A DNA stretch of 64,000 bases, taken from DASYTH01 sp045806965. GTDB lineage: Bacteria; Actinomycetota; Actinomycetes; Mycobacteriales; Pseudonocardiaceae. Shown piece by piece: positions 42,402 through 50,019 of the stretch (its first letter is position 1; every line of letters begins with the position of its first letter). The stretch lies in contig JBJMIG010000038.1 of the NCBI GenBank assembly GCA_045806965.1, positions 62,001 through 126,000 of the forward strand. Reading direction: 5' to 3'. A model generated the notes under the pieces. The model saw only the letters and a list, made by a program, of their open reading frames with translations. It ran no database searches and was not told the origin of the DNA. The position numbers and the translations under genes were made by a program.

Positions 42402-43289
42402 ATGGCCAGCGGGACGAAGAGCAAGGGCGCCAGCGGACCCAGAGGCAAGGGCGCCGGCGGGGCACGCGGCAAGGGCGTGCGCACGGCACGCTCGTCGGTC
42501 GTGGCCAGCAAGCCGAAGCCGTGGGGCACGATCATCGCGGTGATCGCCGTGCTCGCCCTCGCCGTCGGCGTGTTCACCTACGCGTTCACGCAGGTCCACG
42601 AGAAGAACAAGTGGGTCGTCTCGGCGAGTAACCAGGATCCATCGGACAACATCCCGGACGTGGTGAAGGCCAAGTACGACGGCGCCCAGCACGTCGAGGC
42701 AACCCAGCGGGTCGCCTATGACAAGAGCCCGCCGTTCGGCGGCCCGCACGACGGCGTGTGGGCGGACTGCACCGGCGTCGTCTACACCACGGCGGTGCGC
42801 AACGAGAACATGGTTCACGCGCTCGAGCACGGCACCGTGTGGATCGCCTACAACCCCGACAAGATCAAGGACGCCGCGCTGGACAAGCTGAAGTCCAAGG
42901 TCGACGGGCAGCAGTACATGATGCTCTCCCCGTACCCCGGACTCGACCGGCCGGTCTCCCTTCAGTCCTGGGGACATCAGCTCAAGCTGGACAGCGCGGA
43001 CGACGCGCGGATCGACGACTTCATCAAGTCGCTGCGCGGGAACCAGTACCAGGCCCCGGAGCCCGGCGGCCGGTGTGACGCGGCGGACCCGGCGCAGTTC
43101 GACGTGAGCAAGCCGCCGCCGTTCGTGGCCGAGAAGCCCGGCCCGGACGCCGTCAAGATGGACGGCACCGGCGCCAAGAAGGGCGAGGAGAACGGCCTGC
43201 CGCCGACGGATCCGTCGGCGCAGGTTCCGCCGGCGACCGCTCCGGCGTCCCCCCCGGCGTCCGGACAGCAGCCGCCAGCCAGCCAGTGA
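42402..43289 (+). CDS. DUF3105 family membrane-anchored protein
   Basis: This 295-residue protein has a basic Lys/Gly-rich N-terminus, one membrane helix (TIIAVIAVLALAVGVFTYAF) and an extracytoplasmic DUF3105 domain: YDKSPPFGGPHDGVWADC, NENMVHALEHGTVWIAYNP and SPYPGLDRPVSLQSWGHQL. A Pro/Ala-rich tail ends it. The conserved His and Cys in the domain suggest a metal- or cofactor-related role, which is not established. It is coupled to the DUF305 gene by a 4-bp overlap. Confidence 0.85.
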   Translation: MASGTKSKGASGPRGKGAGGARGKGVRTARSSVVASKPKPWGTIIAVIAVLALAVGVFTYAFTQVHEKNKWVVSASNQDPSDNIPDVVKAKYDGAQHVEATQRVAYDKSPPFGGPHDGVWADCTGVVYTTAVRNENMVHALEHGTVWIAYNPDKIKDAALDKLKSKVDGQQYMMLSPYPGLDRPVSLQSWGHQLKLDSADDARIDDFIKSLRGNQYQAPEPGGRCDAADPAQFDVSKPPPFVAEKPGPDAVKMDGTGAKKGEENGLPPTDPSAQVPPATAPASPPASGQQPPASQ

Positions 43290-43993
43290 CCACCGGCAGC
43301 GACGACGACGAGCAGGAGTTCACCCTGCCGAGTGGGCAGCGACGGGTGATCGTGCTCGTCGTCGCCACCGTCGTGGTTCTGGTTGTCGGCGCCGCCATCG
43401 GCATGCTGATCGCGCTTGCCAGAGGCGGCGGCTCGAACTCCCCGGACGCCCAGTCGATCGACGTGGGGTTCGCCCAGGACATGCGGGTGCACCACATGCA
43501 GGCGATCACCATGGCCGGCATCGAGCGCGACCGCACGGCCGACCCGGAGCTGCACTCACTGGCGTTCGACATCGAGTCCACCCAGCTGTCCCAGGCCGGC
43601 ACCATGGCGGGTTGGCTCAACGTGTGGAACCAGCCGGAGCTGACCGATCCGGGCAAGGGGTACATGGCCTGGATGGCCGGCAGCGGCCACGCCCACGAGG
43701 GCCCGACCACGGCCGGTGGCGGCGTGGCCCAGATGCCGGGGATGGCCACCTCCCAGGAGCTCAACAAGCTGAGATCGCTGTCCGGCAAGGAGTCGGACGT
43801 CTACTTCCTCCAGCTCATGCTGCGCCACCACCAGGGTGCGCTGCCGATGGCGCAGTACGCCGCCGCGCACGCGAACGTCGGCTACGTGCGAAACCTGGCC
43901 AGCAAGATGGTCTCCGCGCAGACCAACGAGGCCAGCCTGATGGTCAAGATGCTCGCGGACCGCGGCGCCACCCCCCTCCCCGCCCCCAACTGA
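43286..43993 (+). CDS. DUF305 family membrane-anchored protein
   Basis: This 235-residue protein starts at a GTG overlapping the DUF3105 stop (GTGA). It has one N-terminal membrane helix (VIVLVVATVVVLVVGAAIGMLI). Its ferritin-like DUF305 fold shows two hallmark motifs, FAQDMRVHHMQAITMA and LQLMLRHHQGALPMAQYA. Members are often Met/His-rich and linked to copper. The middle linker GSGHAHEGPTTAGGGVAQMPGM fits that idea. Pairing with DUF3105 is common in actinobacteria. Confidence 0.87.
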   Translation: MTTGSDDDEQEFTLPSGQRRVIVLVVATVVVLVVGAAIGMLIALARGGGSNSPDAQSIDVGFAQDMRVHHMQAITMAGIERDRTADPELHSLAFDIESTQLSQAGTMAGWLNVWNQPELTDPGKGYMAWMAGSGHAHEGPTTAGGGVAQMPGMATSQELNKLRSLSGKESDVYFLQLMLRHHQGALPMAQYAAAHANVGYVRNLASKMVSAQTNEASLMVKMLADRGATPLPAPN

Positions 43994-44007
43994 CGCCCTT
44001 CCCCCCG

Positions 44008-44252
44008 CGAGTCTCGCGCTCAGGCAACTGAGTTCTGCGCTCGGGCAACCGAGTTGTGCGCTCGGGCACGCCGATAAAGCGCAAGGTGACATTCCGCTGT
44101 ACCACCGAGCTGACGTCACGTGCCGGGGCGCGAGACTCACTTGCTGGAGCGCGACATTCACTTGCTGGAGCGCGAGACTCGCGAGTGGGAGCGCGAGACT
44201 CGCGAGTGGGAGCGCGAGACTCGCGAGTGGGAGCGCGAGACTCGCGAGTGGG
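44008..44252. repeat. Dispersed repeat family B, locus 2, with 21-bp tandem array
   Basis: The 261-bp gap between the DUF305 gene and the CDF gene is built of repeats. It starts with GCGAGTCTCGCGCTCAGGCA and degenerate followers, then GGGGCGCGAGACTCACTTGC. It ends with a 21-bp tandem array in which GAGTGGG recurs at 44183, 44204, 44225 and 44246, alternating with GCGCGAGACTCGC palindromes. The array could form stacked hairpins. It contains one family A copy in the middle. Confidence 0.8.
44078..44102. repeat. Dispersed repeat family A, single inverted copy
   Basis: GCGCAAGGTGACATTCCGC followed by TGTA is the reverse-complement arrangement of the family A unit at 1261 and 30322. It sits inside a family B array, again between convergent genes. 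Confidence 0.7.
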
Positions 44253-44254
44253 TA

Positions 44255-45163
44255 TTACCAGGAGAGCTGGCGGCAGCAGTCCGACGCCCCTCGGGACTCG
44301 AGCTGAAGGGTGGCGTGCTCGATCCGGTAGTCGGTGGCCAGCAGTGCCTGGGCGGCGCGCAGCACGGCTGTCTGCTCGGCCCCGTCCCGCAACGTCAGGT
44401 GCGCCGACACCACCTCCATGCCCGAGGTCAACGTCCACACGTGCAGGTCGTGCACCTCGGTGACCCCGGGCAGGCCGGCCAGACCAATGATCATCTCGCC
44501 GACGTCGACCCGCTCCGGGGCGTGCTGGAACAGGATCCGCAGCGCCCGCCTGGCCAGTGTCCAGGTCCGCGGCAACACGAACAGTCCGATCGCGACGCCG
44601 ATCACCGGGTCGGCGTAGCGCCAGCCGAACAGCAGCGTGACCGCCCCGCTGACCAGAACGCCGATCGAGCCGACCAGATCGGCGAGCACCTCCAGGTAGG
44701 CTCCCCTGACGTTCAGGCTCTCGGCGGAACCCTTGCGGAGCAACAGAAACGAGGTCATATTGGCGGCGAGGCCGAGCACGGCGACGATCAGCACCGGCAG
44801 TCCGGGCACCTCCGGCGGGTCGGCCAGCCGGCGCGCCGCCTCGACCACGACGTAACCGGCGACGCCGAACAGGAGCACCGCGTTGGCAAGTGCGGCAAGA
44901 ACTTCGCCTCGGTACATCCCGAACGTCTGATGTGGACTGTTCGGCTTCCGTTTGGCTACCGCGATGGCGACCAGCGCGAGGCCGATGCCGAGCACGTCGG
45001 TGACCATGTGCGCACCGTCGGAGATCAGCGCCAGCGAGGAGGTCGCGAAGCCGACCGCCAATTCGACCGCCATGAACACGGCGGCGATGCCGAACGCGGC
45101 GGCCAACGGGCCGAGATGGCGCGCGGCCGCGCTGGCGGCCTGATGGCCGTGACCGTGTCCCAT
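44255..45163 (-). CDS. Cation diffusion facilitator family metal exporter
   Basis: This CzcD-like protein of 302 residues has six membrane helices and a cytosolic C-terminal domain (VTEVHDLHVWTLTSGMEVVSAHLTL). The His-rich N-terminus MGHGHGHQ fits metal binding. Metal-site residues are HMVTD in helix 2 (SDGAHMVTDVLG) and EVLAD in helix 5, where Glu stands at the usual His position, as I recall from other actinobacterial members. The ATG at 45163 has a GGAGGG site. The C-terminal DCCRQLSW adds a Cys pair. Zinc, cadmium or cobalt export is likely. Confidence 0.88.
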   Translation of the reverse strand: MGHGHGHQAASAAARHLGPLAAAFGIAAVFMAVELAVGFATSSLALISDGAHMVTDVLGIGLALVAIAVAKRKPNSPHQTFGMYRGEVLAALANAVLLFGVAGYVVVEAARRLADPPEVPGLPVLIVAVLGLAANMTSFLLLRKGSAESLNVRGAYLEVLADLVGSIGVLVSGAVTLLFGWRYADPVIGVAIGLFVLPRTWTLARRALRILFQHAPERVDVGEMIIGLAGLPGVTEVHDLHVWTLTSGMEVVSAHLTLRDGAEQTAVLRAAQALLATDYRIEHATLQLESRGASDCCRQLSW

Positions 45164-45200
45164 CTGCCAGCCCTCCGCGGCGACGTCCTCCGAGCAAAGT

Positions 45201-45216
45201 ATGCGCACATGCGCAT
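45201..45216. promoter_or_regulatory. Palindromic operator candidate before the CDF gene
   Basis: ATGCGCACATGCGCAT has 7-bp perfect arms (ATGCGCA/TGCGCAT) around CA. It lies 38 bp upstream of the CDF start, between it and the end of the EphD-like gene. It is the sort of site bound by an ArsR/CmtR-type metal sensor; no such regulator gene is in the window. Confidence 0.45.
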
Positions 45217-45227
45217 GAATGCAACTT

Positions 45228-46952
45228 TCATGCCGGTGAACGAGTGGCTCGTTCACCTCGCCCGTCAAGCCACCGGCCCGCGGCCCTGGTGAGCGTCGGG
45301 GAGACGCGGTTGCCGAGCGCGGCGAGGTTCGCCTCGGGCGTAACCGGGACGACCAGCCGGTTCTCGACGACGGCCCTGAGCACGGCCCTGGCCACCTTCT
45401 CCGGCGGGTAGCCGCGCCTGCGGTACGCGGCGGTCGCGCGCCGGCGCCGGATCTCCTCCTGCTCCGGGGTGGCTCCGGCGAAGCGTGCGGTTCTGGTGAT
45501 GTTGGTGTGCACCACGCCGGGGCAGATCGCACTGACCCCGATCCCGGCCGGCCGCAGCTCCCCGGCGAGGCACTGGGCCAGCATCAGCACGCCGGCCTTG
45601 GTGGTCGAGTACGCGGGCAGCGTCGGCGTCGGCAGGTACCCGGCCATCGACGCGGTGACCACCAGATGGCCGCCCTCGCCTCGGGCCACCATCGCCGGCA
45701 GGAACGCGCGCAGCGTGTGCACCACGCCCCAGAGGTTCACGTCGAGCACCCGGCGCCAGTCCTCCTCGGAGGTGGCCAGGAACGGCCCCGCCACACCGAT
45801 GCCGGCGTTGGCCATCAGCACGTCCGGCACGCCGTGCGTGGCGGCCACCGTCTCCGCGAGCAGCCGGGTGGCCGCGCCGTCGGCCACGTCGAGCGCGAGC
45901 GCGACGCCCAGCCGGCCGCGGGCGGTGACCTCGGCCGCGGTGCGACCGGCGGCGGCCTGGTCCAGGTCGACGCAGAGCACATCGGCACCGGCCGAGGCGA
46001 AGGCCAGCGCGCTCGCCGCGCCGATGCCGTTGCCCGCGCCGGTCACGAGGACCAGCCGGCCGGTCATCGGACCGCCCGCGCCGCCGACCCTGGCCCTGGC
46101 CAGCTCGCGACCGGCCGGGCGGCCACCGACGTGGTCGACGAACTCGCGGACCATCCGGGCGACCGCGTCCGGCTCGTCCCGGACCGCCCAGTGGCCCGCG
46201 GCCAACTCGCGCCGCCACAACCGCTCGCACCAGGGGTCGGCCGAGGTCAGCAACGCCGGCAGGCAGTACCGGTCCTTGGTGAGGGCCACCTGGAGGATCG
46301 GCACCGGCGTCCGGGCAGGCACCGGCCGCGCCGGCCGGAACGGCATGTTCGCCCGGTAGAGCTGCACGCCGTTGCTGGCGTCTCGGTAGCGGGCCTGGAA
46401 CCGGTTGCGCGGTGCGCGGAGCCGCCAGAGCAGCTCGGGGATCACCGGCAGCTGGAACGCGGCCATGTACCAGGACCGGCGGACCTGGCCGAGCACCTGC
46501 GGCAGCCGGCGCGGGCTGCGCAGACCGGTGCGCATCCAGATCCGGATGTGCTCCAGGTCGGGCCCGGAAATGGTGGTGAACGAGGCGAACCTGGCTTGGT
46601 ACTCCGGATCGGTGACGGCGGCCCAGGCGTGCATCGAGCCCCAGTCGTGCGCGACCAGGTGCACCGGCCGGCCCGGGCTGGTCGCGTCGAGCACGGCGAC
46701 GAGATCGGCCACCAGCCGTTCGACCAGGTAACCGGCCCGGCCCTTGGGCGCGTCGGAGTCGCCGTGCCCGCGCAGGTCGTAGCGCACGATGCGGAATCCG
46801 TCGGCGAGCCGGGCGACGACCCCGTCCCAGACCGAGGAGTTGTCCGGGTACCCGTGCACCAGGACCAGGGTCGGTCCGTTCGGATCGCCCTCCTCCCGCA
46901 CCGAGATCCGCAGACCGTCCGAGTCGACCAAGCGCCGCCGCACACCAGTCAT
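45228..46952 (-). CDS. EphD-like alpha/beta hydrolase-SDR fusion protein
   Basis: This two-domain protein has 574 residues. Residues 1-285 are an alpha/beta hydrolase of epoxide-hydrolase type: LVLVHGYPDNSSVWDGV, YDLRGHGDSDAP and the nucleophile elbow VAHDWGSMHAWA. Residues 296-574 are a short-chain dehydrogenase: LVLVTGAGNGIGAASALAF, LMANAGIGVAGPF and the catalytic YSTTK. The arrangement and length match mycobacterial EphD, which acts in mycolic acid metabolism. The ATG at 46952 matches the family start (MTGVRR). Its own substrate here is unknown. Confidence 0.85.
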   Translation of the reverse strand: MTGVRRRLVDSDGLRISVREEGDPNGPTLVLVHGYPDNSSVWDGVVARLADGFRIVRYDLRGHGDSDAPKGRAGYLVERLVADLVAVLDATSPGRPVHLVAHDWGSMHAWAAVTDPEYQARFASFTTISGPDLEHIRIWMRTGLRSPRRLPQVLGQVRRSWYMAAFQLPVIPELLWRLRAPRNRFQARYRDASNGVQLYRANMPFRPARPVPARTPVPILQVALTKDRYCLPALLTSADPWCERLWRRELAAGHWAVRDEPDAVARMVREFVDHVGGRPAGRELARARVGGAGGPMTGRLVLVTGAGNGIGAASALAFASAGADVLCVDLDQAAAGRTAAEVTARGRLGVALALDVADGAATRLLAETVAATHGVPDVLMANAGIGVAGPFLATSEEDWRRVLDVNLWGVVHTLRAFLPAMVARGEGGHLVVTASMAGYLPTPTLPAYSTTKAGVLMLAQCLAGELRPAGIGVSAICPGVVHTNITRTARFAGATPEQEEIRRRRATAAYRRRGYPPEKVARAVLRAVVENRLVVPVTPEANLAALGNRVSPTLTRAAGRWLDGRGERATRSPA

Positions 46953-47023
46953 TCGACCACGGTAACCCCTGATCAACTCGATGCCGGTCAGCGCAGGTCA
47001 TGCCCGGTTTGGTGCACGCCGGG

Positions 47024-48490
47024 TCAGGCCGGCAGCGTCACGGTGAACGCGGTGCCGCCCGGCGCGCTGGTCACCTCGACGGTGCCGTGGTGCGCCGCCA
47101 CCACCGCCGCCACGATGGCGAGCCCGAGCCCGGTGCTGCCGGCGGCCCTGGACCGGGAGGTGTCGCCTCGCGCGAACCGCTCGAACACCTCGGGCAGCAG
47201 GTCCGGCGGGATGCCAGGGCCGTTGTCGACCACGGTCACCACGGCCTTGTCCCCGTCGCATCGCACTCCGGTGGTCACCGTGCTGCCCGGCGGGGTGTGC
47301 GTGCGCGCGTTGGCCAACAGGTTCACCAGCACCTGGTGCAGCCGGGCGCCGTCGCCGTCGACCACGACCGGCTCGACCGGCAGGTCGAGGCGCCACCGGT
47401 GGTCCGGCCCGGCCATCCGGGAGTCGCTCACCAGGTCGACGATCATCCGGGACAGGTCGACCGGCTCGGACTTCACCGGGCGGCCGGAGTCCAGCCGGGC
47501 CAACAGCAACAGATCCTCGACCAGTGCGGTCATCCGGGTCGACTCGGACTCCACCCGGCGCATGGCGTGGGCGATGTCCGACGGCACCGACTGGTTGCCG
47601 CGCCGGCTCAGCTCCGCGTAGCCGCGGATCGCGGCGAGCGGGGTGCGCAGCTCGTGGCTCGCGTCCGCGACGAACCGGCGCATCCTGGACTCGCTGGCCT
47701 GCCGGGCCGCGAGCGCGTTGCCGATGTGCCCGAGCATCCGGTTGAGCGCGGAACCCACCTGTCCGACCTCGGTGCGCGGGTCGGTGTCGGCGGCCGGCAC
47801 CCGTTCGGACAGTGCGACCTCGCCCCGGTCGAGTGGCAGCTCGGCGACCCGAATCGCGGTAGCCGCGACCCGGCGCAGCGGCCGAAGCGTCCGGCGCACG
47901 ATCAGCGTGCCGGCGCCGAACGCCACGACCAGCGCGATCAACGAGACACCGCCGAGAATCAGCCCGACGGTGAGCATCGTGTCGTTCACCGGAGACAACG
48001 GCAGCCCGATGATCAGCTTGTCGCCCGGCGGGGTTCTGTTCGCGATCAGGCGGTATCGGCCGAACCCGTCGATGTCCACGGTGTGTACGGCGCCGTCGAT
48101 CGGCACCTCGGCGAGCTGGCGCTGGCCCTCGATGCCGACGTACTCGCGGGTGTCCGTCGCGGTGGATCGTTCGGCGAACGGGGTCCAGCCGTTCCCCCGG
48201 ATCAGCGCGGCCAGCGTGCCGGGCGACTGGTTGGGGCCGTCGAGAGGATTGGGCGGTGGACCGTTCCCAGGCCCACCGGGCTGGGCGGGCCCGCCGCGCG
48301 GCGGACCCGCCCGCTTGCCGGCGGCGAGCAGCTGCTTGTCAAGCTGCCCAACCAAAACCGAGTGCAGAGCCAACTCCGTGACCAGGGTGATGATCAGGCA
48401 GACCGCGGCGACCACCGCGACGAGCTGAGCGGTCAGCTTGGCGCGCAGGGACCAGGGCCGGCCGCGCTCAGCCCGGAGGCTTGAGAACAT
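47024..48490 (-). CDS. Sensor histidine kinase
   Basis: This membrane kinase of 488 residues has a first helix (LTAQLVAVVAAVCLIITLVTELAL), a periplasmic domain of about 120 residues with a Pro/Gly-rich start, a second helix (GLILGGVSLIALVVAFGAGTLI) and a HAMP region. The H-box is VADASHELRTPLAAIRGYAELS, with N-, G1- and G2-boxes VLVNLLANARTH, VVDNGPGIP and STGLGLAIV. The start lies inside the end of the response regulator gene (23-bp overlap). The layout resembles mycobacterial TcrY and MprB. Confidence 0.93.
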   Translation of the reverse strand: MFSSLRAERGRPWSLRAKLTAQLVAVVAAVCLIITLVTELALHSVLVGQLDKQLLAAGKRAGPPRGGPAQPGGPGNGPPPNPLDGPNQSPGTLAALIRGNGWTPFAERSTATDTREYVGIEGQRQLAEVPIDGAVHTVDIDGFGRYRLIANRTPPGDKLIIGLPLSPVNDTMLTVGLILGGVSLIALVVAFGAGTLIVRRTLRPLRRVAATAIRVAELPLDRGEVALSERVPAADTDPRTEVGQVGSALNRMLGHIGNALAARQASESRMRRFVADASHELRTPLAAIRGYAELSRRGNQSVPSDIAHAMRRVESESTRMTALVEDLLLLARLDSGRPVKSEPVDLSRMIVDLVSDSRMAGPDHRWRLDLPVEPVVVDGDGARLHQVLVNLLANARTHTPPGSTVTTGVRCDGDKAVVTVVDNGPGIPPDLLPEVFERFARGDTSRSRAAGSTGLGLAIVAAVVAAHHGTVEVTSAPGGTAFTVTLPA

Positions 48491-49205
48491 ATCCGGCGCC
48501 CCGCATGGTGTGGATCATCGGCTCCCGGCCGGCGTCGATCTTCTTGCGCAGATAGGAGATGTACAGCTCGACGATGTTGGCCTGGCCGCCGAAGTCGTAG
48601 CTCCACACCCGGTCGAGGATCTGGGCCTTGGACAGCACCCGGCGCGGGTTGCGCATCAGGAACCGGAGCAGCTCGAACTCGGTCGCGGTCAACGAGATCT
48701 GCTCGCCGGCCCGGCGCACCTCGCGGCTGTCCTCGTCCAGGGACAGCTCGCCGACCACCAGCTTCGCACCGGCCTCGGCCTCGGTGACCCCGGTGCGCCG
48801 CATCAGCGCGCGCAGCCGCAGCACCACCTCTTCGAGGCTGAACGGCTTGGTCACGTAGTCGTCGCCGCCCGCGGTGAGGCCGGCGATCCGGTCCTCGACG
48901 GCGTCCTTCGCGGTCAGGAACAGCACGGGCAGCTTCGGCGCCTCGGTGCGCATCCGGCGCAGCACCTCGATGCCGTCGAAGTCGGGCAGCATGATGTCGA
49001 GCACCACGGCGTCCGGCCGAAAGTCGCGGGCCACCCGCACGGCCGAGCGTCCGTTCGCGGCGCTGCGCACCTCCCAGCCCTCGTAGCGCAGCGCCATCGC
49101 GACGAGTTCGGCGAGGGTGATCTCGTCGTCGACCACCAGCACCCGGACGGGCGTTCCGTCCGGGCGGCGCAGCTCGGTCCGGGCTGGTGCGCTCACGTCC
49201 GTCAT
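48468..49205 (-). CDS. OmpR-family response regulator
   Basis: This regulator has 245 residues from the ATG at 49205, supported by a GAGG site; an ATG at 49214 is possible. The receiver domain has VLVVDDEITLAELV, the phospho-acceptor Asp in DAVVLDIMLPDFDG and the switch Lys in DYVTKPFS. The winged-helix DNA-binding domain runs from LVVGELSLDEDSREV to TMRGAGYVLKPPG. It overlaps its kinase gene. Three 11-bp direct repeats just upstream are probably its own binding site. Confidence 0.94.
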   Translation of the reverse strand: MTDVSAPARTELRRPDGTPVRVLVVDDEITLAELVAMALRYEGWEVRSAANGRSAVRVARDFRPDAVVLDIMLPDFDGIEVLRRMRTEAPKLPVLFLTAKDAVEDRIAGLTAGGDDYVTKPFSLEEVVLRLRALMRRTGVTEAEAGAKLVVGELSLDEDSREVRRAGEQISLTATEFELLRFLMRNPRRVLSKAQILDRVWSYDFGGQANIVELYISYLRKKIDAGREPMIHTMRGAGYVLKPPG

Positions 49206-49238
49206 GGTCCTCATGATCGACGGGCGGCATATGCCGAC

Positions 49239-49308
49239 CCTGTGTGGTTCCTGTGTATCACCTGTGTGCCCGCCTCACAGGTGCGCCGGGGCCGGCACAC
49301 AGCCTGGG
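49239..49308. promoter_or_regulatory. Response-regulator box: 11-bp direct repeats in divergent promoter
   Basis: CCTGTGTGGTT, CCTGTGTATCA and CCTGTGTGCCC follow each other at exact 11-bp spacing (49239, 49250, 49261), the spacing of OmpR/PhoB-family dimers. On the other side, ACACAGCCTGG and GCACAGCCACG (49298-49319 region) give two inverted copies of the same motif. The site lies between the response regulator gene and the divergent DUF5666-like gene, so both are probably targets. Confidence 0.7.
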
Positions 49309-49374
49309 CACAGCCACGACGCCGAACCTTGGCCTCAACCGGGCGGCAACGCGCTGCGGGTGAGGAGGACGGGT

Positions 49375-49971
49375 ATGAGCACCGAAGGGACGGCCGAGGT
49401 CGAGCGGCAGTGGGACGCCCCGCCGCCCGCCGCGCCGGAGCAGGCCGGCTGGTCGGGCCGCACGATCGCGGCGGCGATCGCGGTCGCGGTGGTGGTCGCC
49501 GGCGGTGGCGGCGCGGCCATCTACGCCGCCACCGCCCATGACCGGGGCGGCCCGGTGGCCGGACCGGAAGCCGGGCCGGTCGGTCGGGGTCGGGGCGGCC
49601 CGGCGGCCGGTCCCGGGTTCCAGCCGGACGGCGGCGGGGCGCGGCGTGACACCGGATCTGGCGTCCTGTTCGACGCCCTGCACGGCGAGTTCGTGCTCGC
49701 CGACGGGACCGTCGACCTGTTGCAGACCGGCAAGATCACCGAGGTGAGCGCCGGCTCGATCGCGGTGACCAGCGACGACGGCTACGCCAAGAAGTACACG
49801 ATCGACTCGTCCACGCAGATCGGCACCGGCGGTTCGGCGAGCGACCTCGGCACCGGCGAGGTGGTCACGGTGATCTCCGCGAAGACGGACGGCGTGGCGG
49901 TGTCGATCTCCGACCGGACCCGGGGCGGACCCGGCGCCGACCGGCAGCAGCCACCACCGCCGTCGCGATGA
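49375..49971 (+). CDS. Membrane-anchored DUF5666-like protein, probable two-component target
   Basis: This 198-residue protein has an ATG with a GAGGAGG site. One membrane helix (TIAAAIAVAVVVAGGGGAAIYAA) is followed by a Gly/Arg/Pro-rich linker. A small beta-rich domain comes next (GEFVLADGTVDLLQTGKITEVSAGSIAVTSDDGYAKKYTIDSST...VVTVISAKTDGVAVSISD), which matches the DUF5666 pattern. It is divergent from the two-component genes and shares their direct-repeat promoter, a common arrangement in actinobacteria. Confidence 0.75.
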   Translation: MSTEGTAEVERQWDAPPPAAPEQAGWSGRTIAAAIAVAVVVAGGGGAAIYAATAHDRGGPVAGPEAGPVGRGRGGPAAGPGFQPDGGGARRDTGSGVLFDALHGEFVLADGTVDLLQTGKITEVSAGSIAVTSDDGYAKKYTIDSSTQIGTGGSASDLGTGEVVTVISAKTDGVAVSISDRTRGGPGADRQQPPPPSR

Positions 49972-49977
49972 TCCCGA

Positions 49978-50010
49978 GCTCGGGCGGAAGGTCCCGGCTT
50001 CCGCCCGAGC
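49978..50010. terminator. Perfect 13-bp bidirectional terminator hairpin
   Basis: GCTCGGGCGGAAG and CTTCCGCCCGAGC form a perfect 13-bp stem around a 7-base loop (GTCCCGG). It lies between two convergent genes and should end transcription in both directions. Confidence 0.85.
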
Positions 50011-50019
50011 CGCGGGTGA

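Noticed and set aside
39510..42977. Very long open frames on both strands over lysA and argS (995 and 1155 codons)
   Set aside because: They are frame shadows of lysA and argS caused by extreme GC at third positions. Their translations are Arg/Gly/Ala-rich and match no family, whereas lysA and argS have all motifs.
44170..44252. 21-bp tandem array considered as CRISPR or as a coding repeat (RETREWE)
   Set aside because: There are no spacers, and the open frame running through it is a repeat artefact that merges with antisense of the CDF gene.
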